Shown here one piece after another: positions 10,637 to 22,495 of a stretch of 64,000 nt of DNA. Source of the DNA: Heterotrichella gracilis (Eukaryota; Sar; Xanthophyceae; Tribonematales; Xanthonemataceae); contig JAULBX010023963.1 of the NCBI GenBank assembly GCA_032358255.1, positions 1 to 64,000 of the forward strand, given 5' to 3'. How positions within the stretch are numbered: position 1 is the first letter of the stretch; the number at the start of each line of letters is the position of its first letter. Made by a program: the position numbers and the translations under genes. Under the pieces are notes generated by a model. The model was not told the DNA's origin. It worked only from the letters and a program-made list of their open reading frames with translations, and did not search any database.

Positions 10637-13600
10637 TTAAACGCTGCTCCCATGCGGCAGCACTGTGTACTTGCAGTTTGCCGACAGCCAGTCCAGCACC
10701 GCTGCTGCCTTGAGCGTCTCCCCCACCTGCTCCCTTAGCTTGGCCTCGTCAAACTCCTGGTTGTTGCGCATGAACTCAAGGCTGGCGGCGCGCACCTCGC
10801 CATCCACATCGGCGGGGCTCACGGACAGGCCCTCCGCCTGCAATAAGAGGGTTTGTTTAGGGTTTTTTACTCCTTATTGGGGCAAGTTCATCTAGCCGCC
10901 AATGCCAGGGAGGGCTACAGGTGCCTGGGGTTTTTGTAGGGTCATATATGATGCACTCAAGGCTGGCGCTATGCACATCCCCATTGACGCCAGCGGGTGC
11001 CTGGGGTTTTGTTAGGGTCACATGTAAGGCTGCGCATACACTCAAGAGCTGGCGCTACGCACAACCCGATCGGAGGGACTACAGTAACAGGTATTTGCCT
11101 GCAGGGTTTGCCCAGGGTAATAAAACCGGACAGCGTGGCTTATAGGGCATCTGGCGCATGTCCAGTAAGGGTTCTTTTATAGGGTGTGCACCGCACACGC
11201 ACCTGGAAGATTGCGTCGCAGGCCATGGTCGCCCGCTGCATGTCCTCAAGGTCAGCGCGCTTGTTGGAAATGAAGGCACCCAGCATCTGCTCAGTGGCAA
11301 GCTGCTGCATCTGGTCCCACGACAGCGTACCCTGCAGGGGAGGTTCGGCAGGGTTTAAGAGGGTTTTCTCAGCGAGGTTAGGGGTTCGGCATCTGCTCGG
11401 TAGCTAGCTGCTGCATCTGGTCCCACAACATCGTGCCCTGCAATAGGGTTTTATTAAGGGTTTTCAACAGGGGCGTCTAGTACTGCATCTCCAAAGTTTG
11501 CACAGCAGCGAGCCAGGGATGAGCATACAATTTTATATAGAATAAGAATATAAACTATTCTTTCTTGAGTTCATCTTGCAGCACTGCTAAACTGTTCTTA
11601 TGATGCCCCCCCACTCACCGATGCCTGCGCCTCGAGTAGGTGCGCCTGGTACTCCATCTCCCCAAGCTCGCGCAGCAGCGATGCGGGGATCTCAACATCA
11701 CACAGCTCAGCCATCTTGGCGGTGAAGGCCTCCTACGCATGAGGGCAATGGGGGGTGATGAGCATTTTGGTGTCAGCCATACAGGTATTTGTTTGCCTCC
11801 TGAATTCATTAATGAAAGTGGGGCAGGGGATGGACGTGCTTATTCACAATGAACTAGCAGCAAGGCAGGGATCACCACCTGAAGACTGCTGCCAGATATA
11901 TGGTTCCCATGATGTAAAGCAATGCCAGGATTAGGCTTTTCCTAGGGTTTTCTAGCTTCAATACCTGCAGGATCCGCTGCTGTTTTGCCTGCATGACCTG
12001 CCTCTCTTGCTCAGCCAGGCGCTCACCTTAAACTTCAGGTTTACTTTGCAAAATCTAGGGTCATATTAGGGTTTTGATTAGGGTTTTCCTGCCCCGCACC
12101 TGCAGGATCCGCTGCTGCTTTGCCTGCATGACCTGCTTCTCCTGCTCAGCCAGGCGCTCACCCTAAACCCTAAATATAGGGTTTTGGTCAGGATATTGCC
12201 TAGGGTGTTACCCTCTTACCTGCAGGATCCGCTGCTGCTTTGCCTGCATGACCTGCTTCTCCTGCTCAGCCAGGCGCTCACCCTAAACCCTAAATATAGG
12301 GTTTTGGTCAGGATTTTGCCTAGGGTTTTGTCCTCTTACCTGCAGGATTCTCTGCTGCTTTGCCTGCATGACCTGCTTCTCCTGCTCAGTTAGGCGCTCA
12401 CGCAGGCCCTCCACACCTCCGCAGCCTGGGGCGGCACCCTCAGCAAAGTCGTCATTTAGCTGCAAAGATAACAAAAAAAACAAGTAAATACATAAAAACA
12501 AGTAAGTAATTATCCACGGGGGCGGCGCCCTCTGCACGGTTGTCATTTAGTTGCGAAGAAGTAGTTGAAGAAAGAAGTAATATATAAAGATATACGCAGC
12601 CTGTCCTTGGCCAAGCGCGAAAGATTCAAAAAGGAGGGGACGACCAGGATGAACACATTTCCCTTCAGTACAGGTTAGAAGGGATCATACAAGGCATCTC
12701 AGCGACCTTGCACGTGCAGACAGCCTCCTTCATCAGCCATTTTGCTGAGCATGCATTTTCTAGCACAAGATTTCATCGAATTTCCCATACCTCAGGCAGG
12801 TTCCACTCAAAGATCTCTGTGATCTTACACGTGCATGCAGCCTGCTTGCCCTGGTACACAGCCGGCTCCCATGTGTCTGGGAAGGTGACAGTCACCACGC
12901 GCTCCTCGCCCACTGTCTGCCCATACATGCCGTCAACAAGCCCTGCGCAGGGGTTGCTTTTTTTTTGTTTTAGGTGTTTATTCCAGGTCTGTTACTCGTT
13001 CGTGTACACATGTCCATAGTTGCAATTCCACAGGTTTCTCGTTGATAGTCGGATGTAATTGCAGTTCAAAAAAAGCCGACAAACCTCCATTTCAACCCCG
13101 GAGAATCCTCCAAAATCCAACCCCCACCTGGCACAAACTCGTCATCAGCAGTCTCGGTGTCCAGCTGGAAACCATTCCACTTGGCACCCACTATAGGCTA
13201 ATTAAAACCCGCACAGCCGCACATTGCTATACACACAATTCCCACCTAGCAAGCCCCTTCCCATCTTGCAATTCCCAACCCCAAACAAAATAAAAATAAA
13301 AGTATTCTATAAAATCCTAATCCCCACCTGGCACAAACTCGTCATCTGCAGTCTCGGTATCCAGCTGGAACCCATTCCGCTTGGCACCCATAATGGGCTC
13401 GTTAATATCCAGCCGCACAGCATCAAAGTCCAGGATGGCGACATCCCCCAGCCGCAGCCCCCGCCCGGTGGCTACCCGCAGCACGCCCCGCTCCTTGCGC
13501 ATGGCCCGGATCTTCTTCTCCACCGCCGCCGCGCAGGTGGCGTCGTCCCCGGGAGCCACGATGGACACCTGGGGATTGGCGACAAATGCATATAAAAGAA

Positions 13601-15823
13601 AGAGCAACAATCCAAGTATATACAAATATTTCCTCGATGCATAACGCACAGGTGCTTTCGTCCAATGGTTTTTAGTATTCAACATAAGAAAATAGCAAAA
13701 AAATAGATATAACCCTAAAGCTATAAAGTGGAAGCGATGCCTGGCGCTCGAGCTCTGGTTGGTGAGTTGGTACCAGATTAATCGACCTCAGCTGCAACAA
13801 AGATTTGTCCAAAATAAACTGGCAAACCTCCGCGACCAGTAGAAACCATGCATCACCGCCACCACCGCCATGCCGCACCCACCCCACCCCAGTACCTGCC
13901 CCGTACCCACCCACCTCAATATCCTTGTAGGGCTGCTTCCACCCCACCGTGGGTGCCAAATCGATCGACACCATGTACGATAGGGGATGGTCCAACCCAA
14001 ATTGGCCAACTAGGTCTGCTGCTTCTGTCTCGATGGTGAGCGAGTCAGGGAGGGCGCGGTCCTCGTACTTGGCCAGGGCCTGGATATGAGGAGTTGTTGG
14101 AAACATATAAGCAATTATTCAAGGTTAAGTTTTGAAGGTATTGATTTAATTGAACAGTTGGTTTGAAGGATCATCACAGCCATTTGCAGTGACGTAGTGC
14201 CTTTCTGGAGGCTATATTAACAAGGTAGCTGCATTTTACACATTCACGGAATGCAAATGCAGTGTGGGGTTGAGGCAAAGGGGGAATGCACCACTCACCA
14301 CCGGCATGGTATCCGTCATGATCTGCTCAATAGCCGCCCCCCTCAGCTTCTCTTCCCCTCCAATGAAGCTCAGCAGCACATTTTGAGGCACCTTCTTGCC
14401 AGCCCTAAACCCAGGCACCACCGCGTCGCGCTGGAAACCCTTTAGGGTTGAGTTGTAGGTCTTGCGCACCACGCTAGGGGGGACTGTTACCGTCAGGATC
14501 ATGCGGGACTTTGGCAGCTGCTCCTCCTTTACCGTCACCTGGTGGAGGGGGATAAGGGTTTAGGTAACTTGGGGACTTGGGGACTTTGGGAGCTGCTCCT
14601 CCTTTACCCGCACCTCGTGGAAGGGGTGGAGGGTGTAGGGTTTTGGACTCTGAGGGGACACGTAGGTACTGGATAAGGGGGGCCGATGCACAAGGTGGGT
14701 TGAGCAGCTAGTGGTGTCATAGTTAAGGATCTGTTATGTATACATCTTGTGGCTCACCACCTAGTTCCTTGCTCTTGTGGCACGAGTCCTTTCTGGGGTT
14801 GTGCAGTTGCAAGGTTCTGTTAAGGTGTGCCACGCCTGTGTGCGGTGGTACCCACTTGCAAGGTGCAAATTGCAGGGTGAACGATGTATGTAGGGGGCAT
14901 ATAGGACCGGATGGTTCACGGGGAGACCTCCCCCCAGCCAGACAGAAGCCACCCGTCTCTGTGCGCAGCGTATAGTCATGTTGGGCCCATGGGAAGGGGC
15001 GAAACACCGGCTTAATTACTGCGGGAAGGATACAGGGTAACAACAGCAATGCACAGAAACCTTTGCATACAACCAACCCTGGTATCCTCTCACCATGGGG
15101 TCTAGGGTTTTAGGGTTAAGGGTTACACTCACCTGCTCTTTTTCAGAGGCGGCCACTGCAGCCACGCTGACGTGGCGGGGGGCTGTGGCCCTCAGCTGCC
15201 TGCTGCTGACCTGGCTGGGGCGGGAGCCAAAGGCGGCCTGCGGGGGTGGGGGCGGTCCCAGGTTCAATTCAGGGATGGTATAAGGGGGCCAGGTTTGTTT
15301 CCACAGCCCGAGGATGAGACAGGGCGTTGGTTTGACCTTCAGCCGCTGTCTTGGAAAGTGCACAGAGTAAAGTGGGGGCAAGGCAGTATGCTGTGGCTGG
15401 TCAAGAGTAAAGCCTAGTACAAGCCTTATAGCCATGAACGCATAACACCTGGGCTTGAGCAGCAAGTGCACTAATCTGGGTCTGAATACACCTTGCACTC
15501 GTGTTGTTGAATGTTTGGGCTTGGGGCACGGCCTAGACCAGGGCTCGTAGGTGAGCAGGTTTGGTTCTGGTGGGTGTCATTGTACATCACCATGTTTAGG
15601 GTCATGCCGCCATAACGCCAAAGAACTACCTCTATACACGCTTTTAACAACGCGTCTGAGGCCAGCAGCACATCCACACATACACACCCACCTTGAAAGC
15701 CAGGCGCTTGTGCTGGTGCTGACTTTGGGAGCGGTGTGTGGAGTGAGGGGTGGCGGGGGCTGGCTGCGGTTTGGAGGCGCGCCCAGCCACGCACTGCGCC
15801 GCCCGTGGTGCAGTGGTCTGCAT
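10637..15823 (-). CDS. tig: Trigger factor, plastid-targeted peptidyl-prolyl isomerase/chaperone
   Basis: This ribosome-associated chaperone binds nascent chains as they leave the plastid ribosome. Ten exons: 15823-15692, 15237-15133, 14538-14299, 14079-13915, 13568-13328, 12942-12791, 12459-12340, 11732-11619, 11331-11203 and 10837-10637; all junctions keep frame, giving 532 aa. Residues 1-79 are rich in Ser, Ala, Arg and Gln with few acids, as in a chloroplast transit peptide. Residues 80-214 are the ribosome-binding domain, with the signature GFRAGKKVP at 122-130. Residues 215-345 match the FKBP-like domain (MRKERGVLRVATGRG, GLVDGMYGQTVGEERVVTVT). Residues 346-532 form the helical C-terminal chaperone domain. 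Length suits a bacterial trigger factor plus transit peptide. Decayed copies of at least six exons sit in its introns and 3' flank. It is divergent from the phosphatase gene. Identity is confident; plastid location is inferred from the N-terminus. Confidence 0.93.
11963..12410 (-). repeat. Four tandem copies of the 3' end of trigger factor exon 7
   Basis: The segment coding EKQVMQAKQQRILQ, with its donor site, occurs four times, starting near 11963, 12100, 12220 and 12340. The last three are spaced about 120 bases apart and are nearly identical, including the CCCTAAATATAGGG spacer. The copy at 12340-12459 is joined to the full exon. Each extra copy keeps CTGCAG|GT-type donors and a possible AG acceptor 14 codons upstream, so one or more could be spliced in without breaking frame. 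Confidence 0.85.
13125..13230 (-). repeat. Decayed copy of trigger factor exon 5 end
   Basis: The stretch from CACCTGGCACAAACTCGTCA at 13125 onward matches 13325-13425 (end of exon 5 plus donor) with scattered changes and lost reading frame. Other small echoes in this gene lie at 14560-14620 (exon 3), about 12690-12725 (exon 6), 12520-12552 (exon 7), 11360-11440 (exon 9) and 10930-11080 (exon 10). Confidence 0.75.
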
Positions 15824-16364
15824 CTTTGAGGGGGTAGAATGGGTCACAGCTCAGGGTTTAAGCGGGTAGTGACCGTTCCGTAAAAGACTGATGGTGTCGC
15901 AGGTGGGCAGTTGAGAAATAGGAACGGTGGGTATGCTGGGCGATGTCGATAGGACACTGGAAGTGCGGGTTTAATGGTTAGGACGGCTAGGTTAGAGGGG
16001 TGTTGAACCGTAAACCGCAACCAATTGGCTTGCACACACATATGAAACACTAGAAAACATCAGCCGCAGAAGGTGGCGCTTTCTTGAAGCACTTTTCCTA
16101 CCCGTGCACATTTGACCGTATCATATCCAAACGGGATCAAGGTGTGCACATCGGTTTATAGGCACATCCCTGTGCAAAGTACTTGTATCTGGATATATAT
16201 GTGTGTGTACTCTGGTACTGGCGATACACGTTTAACGCGTAAATGGCAGCCTTGTTACTATACTTCCACCCTTGCCGCATGTTTGCATGCTTGGTGCACT
16301 GAGGCGGGCACGGGGCGTCTCACTAACCCACAATGACACTGCGCTGGTCCCTATAACAGCCATC
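15824..16364. promoter_or_regulatory. Divergent intergenic region, trigger factor / purple acid phosphatase
   Basis: About 540 bases separate the two start codons. It must hold both 5' untranslated regions and probably both promoters. I cannot point to a specific element beyond AT-rich patches such as ATATATATGTG near 16193. Confidence 0.4.
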
Positions 16365-19300
16365 ATGGCTCAAGCCACAGTTAACATATCCGTGTTGGTG
16401 TGCTTACTGGCATTGGTGGGTCTCGCGGCACCAACCCCCAGGCCACACGACAGGTTGGGGCCCCTGCACCGCCTGCACACCACCTCCTTCGTGGAAAACC
16501 CCGTGCCCAGCATATCTCTCAAGGTCAACGTCACCGAGATCTCTGGACCCTTTCAGTGGGTCGAGGTGGCATGGAGCGGGTTCATCGACCCATCCGCGCT
16601 AGATATCGTGGCGCTGTACGTGCCTGGGTACGTCAACATCAGCCTGACAGCCCCAGTCAAGTACAAGCTCGCCGCTAGCTCCAGCACGCACCTAAGCCAC
16701 GGCTCGGGGTCGCTCAGGTGAGCTTTCGGGAACGGATCGGGTGAGGTTTGCGTATGCATGCATATGGTGTCAAAGGCACGTGCTCCGAAACGCATGGACG
16801 AAGCATGAACGCATATATGCCTGTGTGCGTGGTGGTGGGTCATTCGCAATATAGTTGACTAAAGGGATTACGGTATTACTGAGTATTGGAGGCGTTGAAG
16901 CCAAATACCCACCTCGCAGCTGGCCTCGGCATAAACCCTAAACCCTACACATGTGGCTGTGCAGCGTACTCAACATCAACACTTGTGCGATGGTTGGTCA
17001 GCCGCCTTATACCTGCATACTCTAGCGAGTACTGGTGTCATAACCAGTAGCCACTTCAATCTGTCGCGTCCTCAAAATAAACCCTAAACCCTACACACAT
17101 AGCTGTGCGGCTTTCGGGTGCTGAACATAAAACCTAACACCCTACAAACATGGCTGCGCAACCTTCGGGTGCTCGACATATCCCTAGACCCTAAACAAGT
17201 GCTCAATATAAAGCCTAAACCCTACACGCATGGCTGTGCAGCTTTCGGGTGCTCAACATGCGCCAGGACATGCGTTTTGCGCTCCTGAAGCACTGGTTCC
17301 AAGGCGACCTGCTCATGGCTTGGAGCCCCTTGATAAAGGCGGGAGAGACTAACCAGCCCATGCACGGCAGGCTCACCATGGGGCACAGCAACAGGTGGGT
17401 TTATGGTTTCTGTAGGGTTTTAGGGTTTTTGTGCCTTCAATACACACACCTACGAACTGGTTGCACATGGCTTGTTGATGGCATGCAGCCCTGGGATGAA
17501 GACGGGGACGGTGAATTAGCAGAAGCATGGGATGCTCACGTTGGGCCAATGAGGTTTAGGGTTTTAGGGTTTTGGCGTGTAGGGCCCGACACCCTCAATG
17601 CGCCTCCCCGACGTTGCTTGCTGAGCTGCAATCAGCATTCCTAGTGCTAGCATGAGGGAGACAGAAGGGTAGCGTTCTGGTTACCTCAGTATTGTCCCTT
17701 CCACTAAGCTGCATGCTTGCAGGGAGATGCGCATCACCTGGACCACCCGAGACCCCACCCCAGACGGCCAAGTGCAGTTTGGCACCTCGCCTGGGCACTA
17801 CAATGCTTCCGCCCCCGTGGTTTCCACCACAACTTACACGCAAGAAGACCTGTGCGGCCCTCCCGCCACCACCCTAGGGTGGATGCACCCCGGCCACTTT
17901 CAGACCGCAGTGATGGGGGGTCTGGTGCCGGGGGAGAGGTACTATTACCGATACGGGAGTGAGGTGCGCAGCCTTAGGGACCCTATCAAGGATATAAAGA
18001 AATCCTAAACTATTTGCAAAACCTAATACCAATTTGAGTCCCAAACCCTGTGACTTGCGTGGCCCTCCCGCCAATACCCTAGGGTGAATGCACCCGGGCC
18101 ACTTCCACACGGCAATGATCTGGGGGCTGGTGCCGGGGGAGAGGTACTATCACCGACACGGGAGTGAGGTACGGCTAGGGTATTTCAACCCCATAATCAC
18201 CATTATGATCAATAAATTGACCGCACTCCCCCGCGGCACCACACACAAAGTTCGGGCATTTGATGAACCCAACATCCCCGTGTTCCTTCTGAGCAGCATG
18301 GCCTGTTCAATTACTATCGAGAGACTGCTTTTTTCTTCTCAGTCACATGTATGATAGCCATTATCGTTTTGCACAGGCTACTGGCTGGAGTGATGAAGCG
18401 TCTTTCACCGCCGCACCCCCCCCCGGGCCCATACACGCACGTCAAATTCCTTGCAATCGCCCACACCTAATGTCTCATGTCCCTACCCTGGCAGTTACAT
18501 TGTCTCATGTCCCTACCCTGGCAGTTACATGTACCACAAAAGAATCCATGCACTCATATTCACAAGTACCATCTGCACAGGCTACTGGCTGGAGCGATGA
18601 AGCGTCCTTCACTGCCGTCCCCCCTCCGGGCCCGCACACGCGCGTCAAATTTCTTGCAATCGCCGACCTCGGCCAGGCAGAGCTGGATGGTTCCAACGAG
18701 CCCAACGAGTATTTCCCCTCCCTCAACACCACCGCCATGATGGCTATCGATGCGGCCTCAGGGGAGTATGGCATGCTGGTGCACAACGGGGACATCAGCT
18801 ACGCCCAGGGGTGCGTGCTGGGCTTGGCATGGAGGGGTTTTGGACATGGAGTATATAGGTGTATGTAGGGTTGAGAGCTTGTAGGACCATATGGATGGGT
18901 CCTATCCCCTCAATACCAACGCCATGGCCCTAGGTGCCACGAATCCATTCACTCACTTCTTTAAAAACTGCACAGGTGCCGGGGTGCGTCATGTTGTGCC
19001 TTTAGGCATGTTTTTTATTATTCAGGTGCTGGTATGCATGATTATCCGTTTGCAGCCCTTGCATATTATCATACCCACGTGGTATTTAACCACACACTTT
19101 GTCCTTGTTCCCCCCAGGTATGCATCTCAATGGGAGAACTACTTCCATCTCATGGAGCCCATACTGCGCCGCATGCCCTACGTGGTGTCGCTGGGCAACC
19201 ACGAGAGGGACTGGCCTGGCACTGGGGACAGGTTCGGGACCGTCACCGACTCAGGTGGGGGTGTTTAGGGTGCAGGGTTTAGCATACAGGGTGTAAAGTG

Positions 19301-21917
19301 CCGACTCAGACATGTAGCATTAGGGTTAGGGGTTCATCTGCTGGAGCCAGTCCGGTGGAGCATACCCTGTGTGGTTTCGCTGGGCAACCACGTGAGGGAC
19401 AGGCCTGGCACTGGGGATAGGTTCGGGACTGTCACCGACTCAGGTGGGGGTGTTTAGGGTGTAGGGTTTAGGACGGCAACACAGGCGGTTATGATAAAAG
19501 TGTGATATGCGCACTTAGTCCTGCGATTGTTACAGTTGGTGCAACCCCAGCCTGCAGACGGGCGTATACCACACTGCCATTGACTACCCAGTTCGACTTT
19601 TTCCCTTTTTTCCCACTGTTTTCCTGGTCCCCAGGTGGTGAATGTGGCATCCCCACAGAGCGACGGGTGCCCACCCTCCAAGCCCAGCCAGACAAGCCCT
19701 GGTACTCGTTCCAGTATGGCCCCATCCACTTCCTCCAATACAGCACCGAGCATGCCTTTGGCCAGGGGTCGGAGCAGCACAGGTAAGGTTTGGGGTGTAT
19801 GTAGGGTTTAAGGGGTTGGGGTGTAGGGGTCATCGCCCATTCACTTTATTCAGTGCAGCACAGAGCATGACATTGACAAGGGGCGAAAGCAGCACAGGTT
19901 AAACCTGATGTAGAATCTAGGGTTTGCGATAAAATGGGTAGCACGAAAGTGCGGTAAGCGGCACGACTGGTTGGCCACCATCTGCCACACAGGAAACAGT
20001 GGCAGTTAAGCCTTTGCTCTAGGACTGGGGTTAGGCATACCCAGACATGCTAACCTGACTTCGAAGCTGGAAAGCAAATACTTACTTATATAGGGTCTAG
20101 GGTCTAGGGTCTAGGGTTTAGGGTCTAGGGTTTGGTCATGGGTGGTCACGCCCCATGCACACCAACCACACACCTCCATCCCCATCCCCATCCCCATCCC
20201 CATCGACAAACCCTTGCAAAGTGTACTCTCAGCGGAGCACACGTGTTGCTTGGACTGCACAACAGCGAGCGCTGTTGCTTACAATGCAGAAACTGACTGC
20301 TTGCCTGCCCCTTTTTTTTGCCAGGTTTATGGAGCAGGACCTGGCTTCTGTTGATCGCTGCGTCACCCCCTGGCTGATTGTGGGTGGCCACCGCCCCATC
20401 TACGTCGACTCCACCTGGGATCATGTGCCAGATGGCGACCTCACGGTGGCTCGGGAGCTGCAGCAGGCACTGGAGGACTTGTTCACCCAGTACAAGGTAA
20501 AATAGGAGGGAAACATAGAGTTGCCTGAGCCGAAACTCCTGCATTTGTGGCTGCTCTGCCTCATCTCGGGGATGGTAGGAGGCCAGGTTGATATGACCAC
20601 GCAAGGACATCAACACTCCTATACCAGTGCCCATGACGGAACCCTAACCTTGAACCTCAAACCCCAACCCTACTGCTCCGCTGCCTCCTCTGGCGGTTGA
20701 CATGACCTGGCATGGGCACCACCACTCCTACCAGCGCACCTGACAGAACCCTAACCACAAACCCTTAAACCCTAAAACTCTAAAAAAAAAACTGCACTGA
20801 TACCTGCTTTGCGCCTCCCCCAGGTTGACATGACCTGGCACGGGCACCACCACGCCTACCAGCGCACCTGCCGCAACCCTAACCATAAACCACAACCCCT
20901 AAAACCCTAAAAAGCCTAAACCCTTGCATTGATACTCCTCTTTCCTACGCCCCTGCAGGTGGACATGACCTGGCACGGGCACCACCACTCCTACCAGCGC
21001 ACATGCCCCGTGCACCAGGGGAGGTGCCAGGGGGACAACGCCGACGGCAGCAAAGGGGGAGTCATCCACCTGGTGGTTGGCCACGCGGGGGCAGGGCTGT
21101 CGCTGACTGTGCAGGATGTGCAGCCAGAGTATTTTGAGGTGGTGCAGCTGCAGCATGGGTACATGCGGGTGGAGGCGGATGGGACCAGCCTCCGGTGCCA
21201 GGTAGGGGGGAACATGGATGGAGGAATTGTTTTAAGAGAGTGCAAAAGCAAAGTATGGGAGAGTGTTTCACTAGTGTTCGGCCATGTGGGGACGGGGCTG
21301 TCATTGGCGGTTTAGGGTGTGCATCTGGCTGTGTTTTGAGGTGGTTTAGCTTCGGCATGGGTACATGCGGGTGGAGGCGGATGGGACCTGCCTACGCTGC
21401 CAGGTAGGGGGAAACATGGATGAAGAAATTGTAGATTAGGAAAGTGCAATATCAAAGAACAGGAGAGGGGCTCACTGGGTATGGGCCATGCCGGGTGGGG
21501 CTGCCATTGTCGATACAAGGGTGTGCATCCAAATGCAGCATGGGCACATGGGGGTGGAGGCGGGTGTGACCAGCCTATGCGAGGCGGATGGAACCACCCT
21601 TTTTCAGTACTTACCTATCCAGTAATCCCTTTATTCCTTGTTTGAATACAGTCTCACTGCATCATCTCCTCGTTCAGGTGGTGGCCACGTGGGATGGCTC
21701 CACCATGGACGAGTTTGAGCTGAAAAAGCCGCAGGACTGGGGCGCGCGATTCCACGGCCAAGGGGAGGATAGGGGCATGGTGAATCAGTTGCAAGGGGAG
21801 GGGAGCAGCGAAGCAAGCAGGGGGCAGGGGAGGAGCGCGCTTGAGAATAAACTCCCCGGCAGTGGCAATGTGGTGGACGAGGCCGCGCCTGCACCCACCT
21901 CTCTCATTGAGAATTGA
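16365..21917 (+). CDS. Purple acid phosphatase (binuclear metallophosphatase)
   Basis: A secreted or vacuolar-type phosphomonoesterase using an Fe-metal centre. Nine exons: 16365-16717, 17242-17394, 17723-17963, 18581-18810, 19118-19254, 19635-19782, 20325-20496, 20959-21201 and 21678-21917, giving 638 aa with every junction in frame. Residues 1 to about 21 are a hydrophobic signal peptide ending LVGLAAP. Residues about 50-250 match the N-terminal fibronectin-like PAP domain (GSLSFRVLNMRQD, RITWTT). The metallophosphatase core has all five motifs: ADLGQ (D278), GDISY (D320, Y323), GNHE (N353, H354), GGHRP (H443) and GHHH (H486, H488). Size and order fit the large plant/algal PAP group, resembling the long plant forms. 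The C-terminal tail after about residue 600 is low-complexity. Decayed duplicate exons lie in the introns. Physiological substrate is not shown. Confidence 0.93.
18050..18172 (+). pseudogene. Decayed duplicate of phosphatase exon 3
   Basis: This copies the last half of exon 3 (17845-17963) with its donor. The codon TGG in the real exon (GGGTGGATG) is TGA here, so inclusion would stop translation. Confidence 0.85.
18378..18475 (+). pseudogene. Decayed duplicate of phosphatase exon 4
   Basis: It begins with the same acceptor and ATGWSDEASFTA coding as the real exon at 18581, but breaks off at the catalytic motif, where the metal-ligand codon GAC has become CAC and similarity ends. It could compete as an alternative acceptor. 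Confidence 0.85.
19330..19455 (+). pseudogene. Decayed duplicate of phosphatase exon 5
   Basis: It copies the 3' part of exon 5 and its donor, including the GNHE region, but the glutamate codon is changed to GTG and frame upstream is lost. A weaker copy of the exon 6 end lies at about 19850-19900. Confidence 0.8.
20172..20205 (+). repeat. CCCCAT microsatellite
   Basis: About five copies of a CCCCAT hexamer lie in the intron before phosphatase exon 7. Confidence 0.9.
20690..20880 (+). repeat. Two upstream echoes of phosphatase exon 8 start
   Basis: The acceptor and GTTGACATGACCTGGCA coding of the GHHH motif are present at 20696 and 20824 before the true exon at 20959. They are separated by CCCTAAA-type sequence. 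The 20824 copy still reads the motif but as HHHAYQRTC. The copies end after about 55 bases. Confidence 0.85.
21270..21600 (+). repeat. Two downstream echoes of phosphatase exon 8 end
   Basis: Positions 21275-21405 and 21475-21595 resemble the last 130 bases of exon 8 (GHAGAGLSLTVQ to RVEADGTSLRCQ), the first with its GTAGGGG donor. Both carry stops or frameshifts. Exon 8 is therefore flanked by fragments of its own start on one side and its own end on the other. Confidence 0.8.
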
Positions 21918-22495
21918 GCCAGTGCCAGACTATGTACAGAATGACAGAATATTACCGGTCGGCAGGTCGAATCAAGATGTACAAGAGTTATTTGATAGTC
22001 ACTTTGGAATTCAGGGAGCCAACCCGGGCTCGCAAGACTGAACACTTAGTGGTTGGAAATCGTGCTGCGCAGCGTGAGAATCCCACTGCCACCATGGTAC
22101 TCCCATAATGTGGGTGGCATTTAGGGTTGAGATCCTTGCCGGGTAGGGAGGGGCAAGTATTCAAGGGGTAAAACCCTAAACCCTACCAGCCTGACTTTAT
22201 GCATGCGTTTATGCATGCATTGCCACGAGGCAAATTTCGGAACGGCTGGACGACCTAAAGCAACATACTTTTGCTATTAGAAAACAAAAATATTTTCCTG
22301 TGCCCCAAACTTACAACGTAGCAGCCACTCACGTCCTCGGTGCGTTTTGCACCTGCAGGTTAGTTCCTGTGGCACCCACGTTGGAAGTGCGATATATGTG
22401 TGCTTCTAGTGGCTCTGTATGTTGTGCACCCTGTGTCCACTGGTGGGTTGCAGTGCACTGAAACCACTAGGGTTCTTCTTCTGCTGGACGATAGC
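21918..22495. other. Intergenic region, phosphatase to HNH-like gene
   Basis: No gene supported. It contains ATGCATGC palindromes near 22200 and short CCCTAAA runs, and must hold the phosphatase 3' UTR and the next promoter. Confidence 0.4.

Noticed and set aside
16272-16364. Upstream in-frame ATG of the phosphatase at 16272
   Set aside because: The ATG at 16365 directly precedes a good signal peptide; the extra 31 residues would bury it.
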